Positions 1 through 9,085 of a stretch of 64,000 nucleotides of DNA are shown piece by piece. The stretch comes from Paulinella micropora (Eukaryota > Cercozoa > Imbricatea > Euglyphida > Paulinellidae): positions 229,501 to 293,500 of the forward strand of contig WBZZ01002516.1 in assembly GCA_019918135.1 (NCBI GenBank). The letters are read 5' to 3'. The first letter of the stretch is position 1. Every line of letters starts with the position of its first letter. Both the position numbers and the translations under genes were made by a program. The notes under the pieces are model-generated. The model did no database searches and was not told the origin of the DNA. It saw only the letters and a list, made by a program, of their open reading frames with translations.

Positions 1-2
1 AC

Positions 3-344
3 TTGCGGCTGGACCTACCCAGAGACAACAACGACCTGCATTTCGAGACCGCGCTCGTGTCCGCGCCCTTTCACGTACAGTTTATCTACGAGATCCTCGA
101 TACTGAGTACGTCGGCTTTGCCGCCAATGCCAGCTTCGACGATTGGCAGAGTGCCTACGCGCGCTGGGCCGCCGAGAAGAGGCTGCGCAACCCTTACGTC
201 AACATCACTATCTTCCTTGCCGATCTGATCGTTCACACCCATTGGGACAACAACCTCAACAAGCTCGCCCCGAGCGAGGGGCGTGAGGAGCAGATCGGGA
301 AGTTCAAGTCCGCGCTCACCAACCTCACCGGGAGAAACGACTAG
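3..344 (+). CDS. Unknown protein, 3' part of a gene cut by the window edge
   Basis: A 113-residue open frame runs from the left edge to a stop at 342-344. The first methionine is at the very edge, so the true start may lie outside. The protein is soluble in appearance, with many aromatic residues and no membrane segment or clear motif. Its stop codon almost touches the stop of the convergent exonuclease gene at 341, which is the tight end-to-end packing seen across element A. I do not recognise a family. Confidence 0.5.
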   Translation: MRLDLPRDNNDLHFETALVSAPFHVQFIYEILDTEYVGFAANASFDDWQSAYARWAAEKRLRNPYVNITIFLADLIVHTHWDNNLNKLAPSEGREEQIGKFKSALTNLTGRND

Positions 345-1099
345 ATAAGCTCACACTCCGGTGTAAAGGAATAGTCTACCGTGTGTCCTCTCTTCACACG
401 CTTCTCCCTCCTCAGTTTGGGTGGAGGGGGCGCAAGTTCAAGGCTCTCTCTGAACTCCTTGATAGCGGGCAGTGCCACGTCCCGCCAGTAGTCTTCATTA
501 AACTTCACTACCGTCACGTCGATGTATTCATTAACATATTGTCTGAAATAACTAGGACGGTAGCGCACAAAGTGCACTTCTCTGAAGCCGGTTACCGCCA
601 TCTGGCACTGGAGCTGGGGGTAGTAGATAGCGGGTATTTCCCCTTGTTGATTCTCCAGGTCCGGGTTCCAGTACGGGCACTTCACTTCGACTAGCACCGG
701 CTTGTGCATCAAGACGCCGTCCGGTGTAGCGCCGATCCAGTCTATCGCCTCCACCAGCCTAGAGCCCAGCACGAAGCCGCACGGCTCCTCCATGAGCTTG
801 TTGCCCGTCACTCGCTCATAGACCCGCAGGGCCCTGACCTCGTGGCTGTTGCCGTGCCTCGTCGCCTCGTTGCCTTCGAAGGGGTCCAACATGTTGTATT
901 TCTTTCTCGCCAACCTCAGCCTGTCCATGTACTTGTTGATGCCTAGTATAGTAGACACGTCAGTGGCAGTGATGCACCGCCTGCGCTCCTGCATGCACTG
1001 CTCGTTGCCGAACTCCAGCCTCCGCCGCGCGTACAAGGACGCAGTTTCTGGGCACGGCTGCGTACGCGCCTCTGTGTCTACACGCGCCTCGATTGTCAT
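341..1099 (-). CDS. YqaJ/lambda-type viral exonuclease (recombinase)
   Basis: This 252-residue protein has the layout of the YqaJ-like viral recombinase family, whose members are 5'-3' exonucleases of the PD-(D/E)xK fold that prepare ends for single-strand annealing. Visible motifs are ITATD (43-47), HGNSHE (82-87), ATPDG (124-128) and LVEVKCP (136-142), which together give the acidic residues and lysine of the active site, followed by YPQLQCQM (160-167) with the conserved YxxQxQ pattern. The length fits the family. It is divergently arranged with the polymerase-helicase gene to its right, sharing an intergenic span of about 90 bases. In PLVs and giant viruses such enzymes serve replication-linked recombination. 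The family call is firm; the exact partner annealing protein is not seen. Confidence 0.85.
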   Translation of the reverse strand: MTIEARVDTEARTQPCPETASLYARRRLEFGNEQCMQERRRCITATDVSTILGINKYMDRLRLARKKYNMLDPFEGNEATRHGNSHEVRALRVYERVTGNKLMEEPCGFVLGSRLVEAIDWIGATPDGVLMHKPVLVEVKCPYWNPDLENQQGEIPAIYYPQLQCQMAVTGFREVHFVRYRPSYFRQYVNEYIDVTVVKFNEDYWRDVALPAIKEFRESLELAPPPPKLRREKRVKRGHTVDYSFTPECELI

Positions 1100-1160
1100 T
1101 TCTGGTTCTTTCTGATACTATCTGAGACATGCAAGAAAAAAAAATACTCTCTTCTAAAGG

Positions 1161-1170
1161 GGTATATAAG
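1161..1170 (+). promoter_or_regulatory. TATA-like element before the polymerase-helicase gene
   Basis: GGTATATAAG lies about 20 bases before the ATG at 1189, after an A-rich stretch at 1136-1147. An upstream in-frame ATG at 1129 would place the TATA-like box inside the coding region, which favours the start at 1189. The role is inferred from position and composition only. Confidence 0.45.
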
Positions 1171-1188
1171 AACAGGAGTAACCCGTCA

Positions 1189-3762
1189 ATGTCCGTGCTT
1201 GTCTTACACCAACGGCTTGATAAACTCCGCCTGCAACAAATCAGGTGTCTCAGCGGGCTGAGCCCGCAAGAGGAGAAGTCGGTAGAGGACCTCCTCAAGG
1301 AATGCGTGCGCACGCGCGTCAAGGTCAACTACAAAGCCAGCCCTGACAACCCGGAGGGCAGAATCAACGGCAGGGGCTCCATCGGGAACCTGCCCGGCTG
1401 GATAGCTAGGCTAGTGGCTGGCGAGATCTACTCTTTCCTGGATATTGAAAACGCTGCCGTCACTATTCTGACGCAGCTGGCGTGCAAGCACCTGGTAGTC
1501 GTGCCTCCCCTCCTACGGCAGTTTGCCACCAGAGAAGGGCGCAGGCTCCTTACCGAGCAGCTGCTCGCGCAGCTCAATAGCGACGACCCCAAGTTTGCCA
1601 AAAAGAGCTTTAACGCCGTCCTCAACGGACACTCCATCGAGGGGCTCTGCTGCCCTCTTATGCTCGAGTGGTGCGAGGCCTGCAGGTCCTTTGTACGCGG
1701 CCTCAAGGGCTGTCCGGCCTTTGCAGACGTCTGGCAGCTCACGGAGAAAAAAGAAACCAACAGGGACGCCACGTTTGTCTCCTACTTGTACCAGAGGTAT
1801 GAGCGGAGGTGTATGTTGGCTGCCTGCGAGTTTCTCGAGCAGAAAGGCTACCGCGTCGGCGTTTGGAAGCACGACGGCGTATGGGTCGAAGAAACTGTTT
1901 TTACCCCAGGGTTAGTGGCAGATATTACAGAGCACATCCTCAAGCAAACGGAGCTGCACGTCTCATTACACTACGGAAGGCCCCTCCCCACCCAGCAGGA
2001 CCTAGAGCTCTATTACGGGCCCAAGAACCTCTCCATGCTCCCCAACGACGAGGAGCGCTGCCGGCACCTGCTGGCCATCGCGGGCCAGGCGGGCAAGCAC
2101 ATACGTTTCGCGGGCAATGTGCTGGTGCCGCACGGCACGATCCCCGGCGTCTACGAGCAGCAATGCAACTTCCGCGATTACATCAACCGCACTCTCGCCA
2201 ACGAAACATGCTTTATCCTCGGCCATGCCAACCTAGACAAGCTTGAAAAGTGGTTCGAGACGGTCACACACCCCCTTTTCCCGCTCCGTACAGCCAGCGA
2301 GATGCGCAGCGACTGGATAAGCTTCCGCACCACGACCTTCAACACCTCCAGCGTCTCCCTGCACCCCTACAGCGAACTAGCCGAAGCGCCCTTCACTGAC
2401 CATTTCTATGACATGGACGTACGAGAAACGCAGCGCGCCACGCCTTTGTGGGACAAGCTCATCAAGACACAGCTCAGCGAGAGCATGTACGACACCTTTG
2501 AGATCCTGTTGGGCAGGCTGCAGTTCCCAATCGGCCGCTACGACAACTGGCAGGTCATGCCCTTCATGCAGGGCGACGCCGGCACGGGCAAAGGGACCGT
2601 CATACAGGTCCTGCGCGCCATGAAGCCACGGGGCAAGGTCGGAGCTATCACTTCCAACACCGAGAGGGGCTTCGGCCTCTCGGCGCTCTTTAACAAGGAG
2701 CTCATTGTCGTTCCGGACCTCCCGACCAACTTCGCCAGCGTCATTGAGCAGTCCATGATGCAGTCCATCGTCTCCGGCGAGTCGGTTTCGGTCGCTACCA
2801 AGAACAAGACCGCCTCCTCCGAACACGTCTGGACCGTGCCCATCGTCATTGCCGCCAACTACATCTTCAACTACAGAGACAACCAAGGCCAGTGGAAGCG
2901 GCGCGTCGCGCTCTTCTTCTTCAACAACAAGATAGCAAAGTCACAGTCGGATTTAGCAGACAGGATCATTGCCGAGGAGCTGCCTTACATTGCCATGCGC
3001 TGCATCAAGAAATACAGGGACGCAGTCAAGAACCGGCCGGGAGCGGATTTCTGGCAGGACATCGCGCCCGAGGAGCTCGTGCGCAACCAGAAATACGTCG
3101 AGAGCCACACCAACGTCCTTGCGCGCTTCATCAACGAGGGCAGCAACGACTTTGGGGTCGTCCGCGACGAAGTGCACGTGACCAGGTGGACCGAGTTCTC
3201 GGCCGCGTTCGGCAAGTACCTCAAGGAAGACCTGCGGCAGTTCCACACCAGGGTCGACGATATCGGCGACACCGCCCTCCGCCGCGCCGGCTACGAGGTT
3301 TTCCGTGCGCAGCTGCGGCAGAACAGCGAGAAGAAGGACGGCCGCATCAACTACTGCCAGTTCTGCCCGCGGCAGGCAGAAGAGCTAGGGCACGAATGCG
3401 ACCTCTCTTGCGAACAGCACGTCTGCTACTACAACAAGTGCCAGAGGCACGTTAATGCCAAGCGAGGCAAGACCTACGGCATCCTGTACATGCGACTCGT
3501 GCCCAGGGCAGAGTACGACCGCCGCATCAACGAGGAGGGCGAACAACAGCTGGAGGAGAAGGCGGACGAAGAGAAGCTCACGCAGCAACTGATCGACCTG
3601 CAGGCACGGCAGGCTAGCAAGAAGGAAATTGCCCGCGCTGTGCGCAGGCTCCTCAAAGAGAACGCCAAACGCGTCAGACGGATCGTAGGGGGAGGACACA
3701 AGCGAAAACTGCCCCCTGCAGAAGCAAATTGTCTCAAGAAACTCAAAATTAAAAGACTTTAA
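1189..3762 (+). CDS. TV-Pol family A DNA polymerase fused to superfamily 3 helicase
   Basis: About 857 residues from the ATG at 1189. The N-terminal third shows the motifs of TV-Pol, the family A-like polymerase of transposons and viruses: motif A FLDIENAAVTIL (D near residue 85), a motif B-like KKSFNAVLNG (near 138-147) and motif C KHDG (near 227-230). The second half carries a superfamily 3 (D5-like) helicase: Walker A GDAGTGKGT near residue 465, then a Walker B-like LIVVPDLP and the sensor region ending in IAAN. A cysteine-rich patch (CQFC, CDLSC, CYYNKC) near residues 725-765 may bind zinc, and the tail is lysine/arginine rich. A TV-Pol-S3H fusion is the usual replication protein of many Polinton-like viruses, so this gene is the main evidence for the identity of element A. 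The 3' end overlaps the first palindromic repeat. Confidence 0.85.
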   Translation: MSVLVLHQRLDKLRLQQIRCLSGLSPQEEKSVEDLLKECVRTRVKVNYKASPDNPEGRINGRGSIGNLPGWIARLVAGEIYSFLDIENAAVTILTQLACKHLVVVPPLLRQFATREGRRLLTEQLLAQLNSDDPKFAKKSFNAVLNGHSIEGLCCPLMLEWCEACRSFVRGLKGCPAFADVWQLTEKKETNRDATFVSYLYQRYERRCMLAACEFLEQKGYRVGVWKHDGVWVEETVFTPGLVADITEHILKQTELHVSLHYGRPLPTQQDLELYYGPKNLSMLPNDEERCRHLLAIAGQAGKHIRFAGNVLVPHGTIPGVYEQQCNFRDYINRTLANETCFILGHANLDKLEKWFETVTHPLFPLRTASEMRSDWISFRTTTFNTSSVSLHPYSELAEAPFTDHFYDMDVRETQRATPLWDKLIKTQLSESMYDTFEILLGRLQFPIGRYDNWQVMPFMQGDAGTGKGTVIQVLRAMKPRGKVGAITSNTERGFGLSALFNKELIVVPDLPTNFASVIEQSMMQSIVSGESVSVATKNKTASSEHVWTVPIVIAANYIFNYRDNQGQWKRRVALFFFNNKIAKSQSDLADRIIAEELPYIAMRCIKKYRDAVKNRPGADFWQDIAPEELVRNQKYVESHTNVLARFINEGSNDFGVVRDEVHVTRWTEFSAAFGKYLKEDLRQFHTRVDDIGDTALRRAGYEVFRAQLRQNSEKKDGRINYCQFCPRQAEELGHECDLSCEQHVCYYNKCQRHVNAKRGKTYGILYMRLVPRAEYDRRINEEGEQQLEEKADEEKLTQQLIDLQARQASKKEIARAVRRLLKENAKRVRRIVGGGHKRKLPPAEANCLKKLKIKRL

Positions 3763-4082
3763 TCGCCTGAGACGTGAGCCAGGGTCCGGGGCCAGCTGCC
3801 AGAATGTGCAATGTGCAATGTGCAATGTGCAATCTCTATTATTTTAATCACTCCTTTACCAATTGTCATTAAAAAAAAACATGTCTAAAGTGTCTAAAAA
3901 ATAACCACTGAGGGGGGAGACCTCTTCTGGCCCCTTGGAATGCACAACTTCAATGCATAGTTGCAAGGTTTAACGTTAACGCATTTTGCACATTGCCCAT
4001 TTTATATCCAGCCAGCATGCCCCGGACCCTGTCTCACGTCTCAGCCTTTTAAAGTCTTTTAATTTTGAGTGTCCCGAGACAC
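3731..4082. repeat. Palindromic repeat, copy 1 (about 352 bp, 62-bp inverted ends)
   Basis: The unit opens with GTCTCAAGAAACTCAAAA and closes with the near-complement TTTTGAGTGTCCCGAGAC; about 60 bases at each end pair with few mismatches. Between the arms are a (TGTGCAA)n run at about 3803-3832 and a matching TTTTGCACATTGCC stretch at about 3981-3997. Its first 32 bases are the 3' end of the polymerase-helicase coding region. A MITE-like insert, replication origin or transcription end signal are all possible. Confidence 0.8.
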
Positions 4083-4125
4083 CTGGCTTCTGCAGGGGGG
4101 GTAGAAGAGGTCTCCCCGGGGCCTT

Positions 4126-4484
4126 GTCTCAAGAAACTCAAAATTAAAAGACTTTAATCGCCTGAGACGTGAGCCAGGGTCCGGGGCCAGCTGCCAGAAT
4201 GTGCAATGTGCAATGTGCAATGTGCAATCTCTATTATTTTAATCACTCCTTTACCAATTGTCATTAAAAGAAAACATGTCTAAAGTGTCTAAAAAATAAC
4301 CACTGAGGGGGGGAGACCTCTTCCGACCCCTTGGAATGCCGGTCACGTGCTTCAATGCATAGTTGCGAGGTTTAACGTTAACGCATTTTGCACATTGCCC
4401 ATTTTATATCCCGCCAGCATGCCCCGGACCCTGTCTCACGTCTCAGCCTTTTAAAGTCTTTTAATTTTGGGTGTCCCGAGACAC
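4126..4484. repeat. Palindromic repeat, copy 2 (about 359 bp)
   Basis: This is a direct copy of the unit at 3731-4082, separated by 43 bases, with only scattered differences such as a short insertion near 4340. It keeps the inverted ends and the TGTGCAA run (about 4198-4227). The high identity between copies points to recent duplication or ongoing conversion. Between the two copies lies a short spacer containing a G-run. No gene is supported between 3763 and 4534. Confidence 0.8.
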
Positions 4485-4534
4485 GCGTCGATTATTTTTT
4501 CTTCTCTGCCTTATCACTGAAGCGCGGCTCGAGA

Positions 4535-4753
4535 ATGCTAGCTGTTTGTCCTACCTGTGGCGCCTGCTTTTTCGGGGGCCAGCTGTACTGGTCAGGGAAC
4601 GGGAAGAAAGGCGACCCACGGGACTTGGCCTCGCTTGTGTGCCGGCCGTACGGTGACGGCGCCTGTATCAACCCCGCGCGAGACGTCCCGGGCGGAGACA
4701 CTTGGGAAGAACGCACGCGCTTCGTGGACAATTTCCTGGGCGAGATGCTGTAG
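4535..4753 (+). CDS. Small zinc-ribbon-like protein
   Basis: A 72-residue frame starts at the ATG at 4535, just beyond repeat copy 2. The N-terminus has a CPTCGAC pattern and later C residues (near 35 and 44) could complete a zinc site. An upstream in-frame ATG at 4388 lies inside the repeat, so the shorter start is preferred. Small cysteine-rich proteins of this kind are common in PLVs and giant viruses, often thought to act in transcription or host interaction. No family was recognised. It is followed 54 bases later by the fibre gene on the same strand. Confidence 0.5.
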   Translation: MLAVCPTCGACFFGGQLYWSGNGKKGDPRDLASLVCRPYGDGACINPARDVPGGDTWEERTRFVDNFLGEML

Positions 4754-4806
4754 AATCATTTAAAAAAACTTTTTTTTCTTCTCCTGTCGAGTTAGTAGGC
4801 AAATAA

Positions 4807-7800
4807 ATGGACGACTCCGGCCGGTGTAATAAGCGCCGCCGGCTCGATGGCTTGAGTGACTCTTTTGAGCTGCCGGAGGACGGACACAACGGCGACTTCC
4901 TCGTCTCGGATGGCGACGGGGGCGCGAGGTGGGCGACCGGCGGTGCGCCGGACTCCGGTGGTGGTAGTAGTCACGTGACAGACTACAATAACCCTCACAA
5001 AACGTCACTGGCGAATTTCGTAGACTCGTCGACACTCAAGCTGACGGGGCCGGGCGGTACCAGTACGCTCTCCGCCCCGACCACTGGTTCTTCAGCGCTC
5101 AAGCTACCAACCGGTCCGCCAAGCAAAATATCGATGGTGACACTGGCCCCCGACGGCTCGCTGCAATCTGGGGGTAATTCTATCCATCACAACTTGATGT
5201 TCGGCTTGACTGCTACTGGCAGCAAGATGCCGAGCAACATGACTACGAACCCCTGGGTCAGCCCCGATATGTACACCTATACAGCGAGCTCCGACGGGAG
5301 GTACGGGGACAGCGCCTCATATGATGCTCGACTCGCGTTCGACGACTCCGCTAGTACTACACACAGGGGCACAGGCCCTTACAACGCTACTACGGGCGTT
5401 TGGAGTGGTCCATCGGGGGTGACTGGAAAGACTATTAACGGCGTTTTTGTGAATGGTAACTGGTTACAGCTCGATTTGGGTAGGGTGGTTCAACTGACAC
5501 ATTACTACGTCACTTCCGCCGATAACATAAATTCCGCGACCTCGTATGCGCCCGGCCAGTGGACGATGGCTACTAGCACGAACGGCTCTACTTGGACCAT
5601 GTGGCACGAACAGAACGTGACACAGACGTTCACCACGAGCCAGCAAAGAACGTTTGTTCCTATAGCCCCAGCAATTGCCAGGTATGTGGTGATGGTATTT
5701 AGAGTTGCCGGTTCTAGCAACCTGGTCGACCGGACCGTTAACGAAATAGCCTCGCTAAAATTCGATTTCTACGAGTACTTTTATTTGCCGAGGAACCTAT
5801 CACCACCCTATGACGCGACTGACGCCGCTAACAAGTACTATGTGGACACGCAGACTTCGAAGACGCCACTGACTATTGGCACGTCCTCGATCGCGAGCAC
5901 GGGGAGCGTGGCGCTGGCTTTGCCGAGCGCGCCGCCCGCCGCGACGTCGCTGGTGTTGATGACGTCTGCGGGCGCGCTGCAGCACGGGGACCAAGCCATC
6001 TCCCACAACCTGAGCTTTGTCGCCACTTCGTACGTGAAGAAGCCCGACGGCATGACGAGCAACAGCTGGAATGGCCTGGTCGCGAGCGCGTCCACTTCCG
6101 GGAACGGCAGTGCGTACGACGGCTTCAATACGGGCTCGAACTTTTCCTGGCAGAGCGACACCGGTACCTACAATGCCACGAGCGGCGCCTACACTTCCAA
6201 TTCCAGCAAAACGTTTTCGGTTGTAGCGTACCCCGGAGAGTGGCTCCAGCTAGATTTTGGCACTGGGGTCGTCCTGCATCAGTACTGCCTGCAGGCCCAG
6301 TCTAGCGGTCTGGATAAATCACCAAAGACCTGGCAGGTGGGCACGTCGTTAGACGGCACTAGCTGGACGCTGTGGCACAGCGGCTCGTACACCTTTGTCG
6401 ATGGCAGTTCCATCACCTTCACGCCGACCGACACTGCCAGGGCCGCCCGGTACGTGGCCATCGTGGTTGCTTCTATCAATGCAGGAGGAACCTCTAGCTT
6501 CTGTGCAATCGGCCACTTTGGCTTCGACTACACGTCGTGCCCCGCGATCAAGAACGTAGCGACGCCGCTCGTCGGCACGGACGCTGCCAACAAGGCCTAC
6601 GTAGACTTACAGACCTCAAAGTCGCCACTGACGATCGGCACATCCTCGATCGTGAGCACCGGGAGCGTGGCGCTGAGCTTGCCGAGCGCCCTGCCCGGCT
6701 CGACGTCTTTGGTCACGCTGGACTCGGCGGGCCGGCTGGCGGCCAACTCGTTGTTGCTAGCCTCCACGCCGGCCCAGACCGCCGTCCTGAGCATGACTTC
6801 TGCGGGGCAGGTAGTGACCCAGAGCACTTCGACCACTGTCGTGACTTCTACTGGCACGGTGACGATGCCGGCCTACACTTCTGTGACGGACTCTACCACA
6901 GACCCTAACTGGGCGCTCAGCCACTCTTCTGCAGTTACTGGCCAAGAGAGCTGGAAAGTTTTCACTCCTGCTGGCCAGCCCTGGACTAGCCTCAGCAACT
7001 ACAACTCGGACGGGAGTATCAACACGACCAACAACGCCGTTACCAACGTAGGCGGCAGCAACGTGTACGGCGAGTACTTTACGCTTGAGCACAAGCGGCG
7101 CCGGTACAGAATCACAAGGATCAGTTTGGCTAGTGGGATGTCTGTACCTAACTGCCCCAAAACCTTTACGTTGGCTGGGTCGAACGACGGCAGTACCTGG
7201 ACCCTGGTCTGGTCCGGTGACTACTCTTTTACCGCGTCGTTACAGACCCGGGTCTCAAGCCCGCCCGGTCCGACCGCGTTCTATTACTACCACCGGTTTA
7301 TTGCCACTTCGACACACTCGAGTTCAGCGGCTGCAGTGGGGAAATTTGAGCCCACTAATAGTATTGAGTTGGAGGGCGTGTCGGTCACTACCACGGGCCT
7401 CACGGGCGTGGATTCGATTACGTGTGGCAGAAACACGCTGAAGCTGCCGACCGCGCTGCCTTCTGCCGGTATGGACCGCGTGCTCCAAATCAACGACTTC
7501 GGTGAGTTCGAGCTGGGCACCTGGGACCGCGGCCACTGGCTGACGAGCGACACGGCAGTCACTCTTAATAGTGGAGCTGGCAGGAAGATCCCGGTCGATG
7601 GCGCGGTCAAGCTGGCGCCCGTGTACGGCAATATCACCGTAAGCCACGCCGACGGCTACACGACCTGGCAGAACACTTCGGGCATGACCAGGAAGTGGTT
7701 CATTACAGGATGCTTCAGGTACTTGAACAGCGCTGCTGCCACGACCGCAATGACAGCAGGCATGTCTTGCGCAACCTGGGTGGAAAGGAACTCGGTGAGG

Positions 7801-8046
7801 CCTGCTAACACGAATGTACAGAGCACGAATGCGCTTCTGCACTCGGAAGCCGCTTCCAGCGGCCAGTTTGAAAACATGCGTTATGTCAAGCCCTGGCTCG
7901 CCGGCGTGCTGGAGGTACTAGCGAATGAGTATATCTGGTTCGAAACGTTAGGTACGACACAGGGCGCTACACAATGGAGCGTTGTCATCGGCGGCACCTT
8001 AGTAGGGGACAGGGGTCGTGTAACCATTACCGAGATTCCGGGCTGA
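4807..8046 (+). CDS. Fibre/spike protein with three discoidin (F5/8C)-like modules
   Basis: The 1079-residue protein begins with a short basic segment, then alternates scaffold segments (containing DAANKYYVDTQTSK-type and LTIGTSSI-type repeats) with three modules resembling coagulation factor 5/8 C (discoidin) domains, near residues 140-320, 405-580 and 690-860. Each module has the pattern WLQLDLG...V followed by TWTMWHE- or TWTLWHS-like strands and an RYV(V/A) strand, as in carbohydrate- or lipid-binding discoidin folds. The last 150 residues look like a globular head. The second and third scaffold segments are also similar at the DNA level (5864-5932 and 6624-6692). Inferred role: vertex fibre that binds the host surface. 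The gene sits left of the capsid block and is preceded by a T-run. Confidence 0.7.
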   Translation: MDDSGRCNKRRRLDGLSDSFELPEDGHNGDFLVSDGDGGARWATGGAPDSGGGSSHVTDYNNPHKTSLANFVDSSTLKLTGPGGTSTLSAPTTGSSALKLPTGPPSKISMVTLAPDGSLQSGGNSIHHNLMFGLTATGSKMPSNMTTNPWVSPDMYTYTASSDGRYGDSASYDARLAFDDSASTTHRGTGPYNATTGVWSGPSGVTGKTINGVFVNGNWLQLDLGRVVQLTHYYVTSADNINSATSYAPGQWTMATSTNGSTWTMWHEQNVTQTFTTSQQRTFVPIAPAIARYVVMVFRVAGSSNLVDRTVNEIASLKFDFYEYFYLPRNLSPPYDATDAANKYYVDTQTSKTPLTIGTSSIASTGSVALALPSAPPAATSLVLMTSAGALQHGDQAISHNLSFVATSYVKKPDGMTSNSWNGLVASASTSGNGSAYDGFNTGSNFSWQSDTGTYNATSGAYTSNSSKTFSVVAYPGEWLQLDFGTGVVLHQYCLQAQSSGLDKSPKTWQVGTSLDGTSWTLWHSGSYTFVDGSSITFTPTDTARAARYVAIVVASINAGGTSSFCAIGHFGFDYTSCPAIKNVATPLVGTDAANKAYVDLQTSKSPLTIGTSSIVSTGSVALSLPSALPGSTSLVTLDSAGRLAANSLLLASTPAQTAVLSMTSAGQVVTQSTSTTVVTSTGTVTMPAYTSVTDSTTDPNWALSHSSAVTGQESWKVFTPAGQPWTSLSNYNSDGSINTTNNAVTNVGGSNVYGEYFTLEHKRRRYRITRISLASGMSVPNCPKTFTLAGSNDGSTWTLVWSGDYSFTASLQTRVSSPPGPTAFYYYHRFIATSTHSSSAAAVGKFEPTNSIELEGVSVTTTGLTGVDSITCGRNTLKLPTALPSAGMDRVLQINDFGEFELGTWDRGHWLTSDTAVTLNSGAGRKIPVDGAVKLAPVYGNITVSHADGYTTWQNTSGMTRKWFITGCFRYLNSAAATTAMTAGMSCATWVERNSVRPANTNVQSTNALLHSEAASSGQFENMRYVKPWLAGVLEVLANEYIWFETLGTTQGATQWSVVIGGTLVGDRGRVTITEIPG

Positions 8047-8087
8047 TTTGCTAAAAAAAAAAATTTTCTTACGAAACGAGTACTTTA

Positions 8088-8444
8088 ATGACACTGGCAA
8101 AGATGCAACGGCTGTCACTGAAGAGGCTGGTGCCCTCTACCGAGGACGCACTGTCCAAGACCACGAGCGAGCTCATGCGGGAGATGAAGCAGAGCTACCA
8201 GGACTTTAGCTGGGGTTGTGTGCCCGGCATGATTGTGCACGGCGTGCGTTTTTTGGCGGAGTACACGCAGCACACGGGCAAGGAAAAGAAGCGTGTGCTG
8301 ATACATGTGCTGGTGGAGCTTTGCCCCGACGACGACCTGGACAGACTCATCCCGCCGGTGATTGACACTATATGGACTCTGGTGAAGGCCTTGATCGCCC
8401 AGGGCTGCTGTGAGCGCGCTGCGCTGGCATGCTGTGTATCATGA
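8088..8444 (+). CDS. Small hypothetical protein with hydrophobic C-terminal half
   Basis: A 118-residue frame begins 41 bases after the fibre gene, behind an A/T-run. Residues 1-45 are polar and the C-terminal half contains a predicted amphipathic or membrane-associated stretch (LIPPVIDTIWTLVKALIA). It ends inside the 3' end of the convergent gene at 8368, overlapping by 77 bases. No family was recognised; it may be a small structural or membrane protein. Confidence 0.5.
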   Translation: MTLAKMQRLSLKRLVPSTEDALSKTTSELMREMKQSYQDFSWGCVPGMIVHGVRFLAEYTQHTGKEKKRVLIHVLVELCPDDDLDRLIPPVIDTIWTLVKALIAQGCCERAALACCVS

Positions 8445-9045
8445 TCCTGTGCCCGGCGATGGGCGTGTCGCTGGCAAAGTTGGGCTTGCTCTGGGAGTCG
8501 TAGAGGCTTTCGGTCGTGACTCTGTTGCGGCGGAGTATGTGCAGCGGGATGATTTGCTCGACCTGGCGGATCTTTTCCAGCGTCATGATGGTCCTGACGA
8601 GCAGGACGTCCGGAGAAAGGCGGAAACGCCTTCTCTTGGTGAGCTCGACGCAGATGTTGGACCTGAGCATGTCGTACATGAGTTCGGCCGACAGGTGCTG
8701 GGCGTAGCGCTGGCCGAAATTGAAGAAGCCGTTGACGGTGTTGAGGATGGCCGTGATCAAGAGGCAAAGAGCAGCGACCCAGTCGTAGCCGGTACTCTCG
8801 CACCTGTCCAGCCCGAACTCGGCGACGATGATCGAGCAGACAACGGGCACGACGGTAGCCAGCAGCCCCCAGGAAACGTAGAGAATGTAGAAGAAGTTGG
8901 CCGACTGGGAGTTGAGCTTGGCATGCAGTTCGCACTCCTTGATGACGGACTTGAAGTAGAGCTCGTGCCTGTCAGACCAGCTTTCCTCTTCCCTGCGCAG
9001 GTCGAGGTCGTCGCTGATGCGGTCCTCTTCCCCCCTCTCATCCAT
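8368..9045 (-). CDS. Two-helix membrane protein resembling the SLATT domain
   Basis: This 225-residue protein has an acidic N-terminus, two transmembrane helices (about residues 51-75 and 88-107) and then a cytosolic part starting FGQRYAQHLSAELMYDML. That order, two closely spaced helices followed by a helix with an H..sA..Y.dL-type pattern, is what is seen in SLATT proteins, which are known as pore-forming effectors in bacterial nucleotide-signalling conflict systems and also occur in fungi and some large viruses. The motif match is by eye and the call is tentative. An alternative is an unrelated virion membrane protein. It converges with the gene at 8088 and lies upstream of small basic genes on the same strand. 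Confidence 0.45.
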   Translation of the reverse strand: MDERGEEDRISDDLDLRREEESWSDRHELYFKSVIKECELHAKLNSQSANFFYILYVSWGLLATVVPVVCSIIVAEFGLDRCESTGYDWVAALCLLITAILNTVNGFFNFGQRYAQHLSAELMYDMLRSNICVELTKRRRFRLSPDVLLVRTIMTLEKIRQVEQIIPLHILRRNRVTTESLYDSQSKPNFASDTPIAGHRIMIHSMPAQRAHSSPGRSRPSPESI

Positions 9046-9085
9046 TTGTGTTTTGGTTTTTTTCCGAGCGAAAATTAAAAAAAAG

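Noticed and set aside
4388-4534. Upstream extension of the small zinc protein
   Set aside because: The extension lies inside the palindromic repeat, so the ATG at 4535 is the better start.
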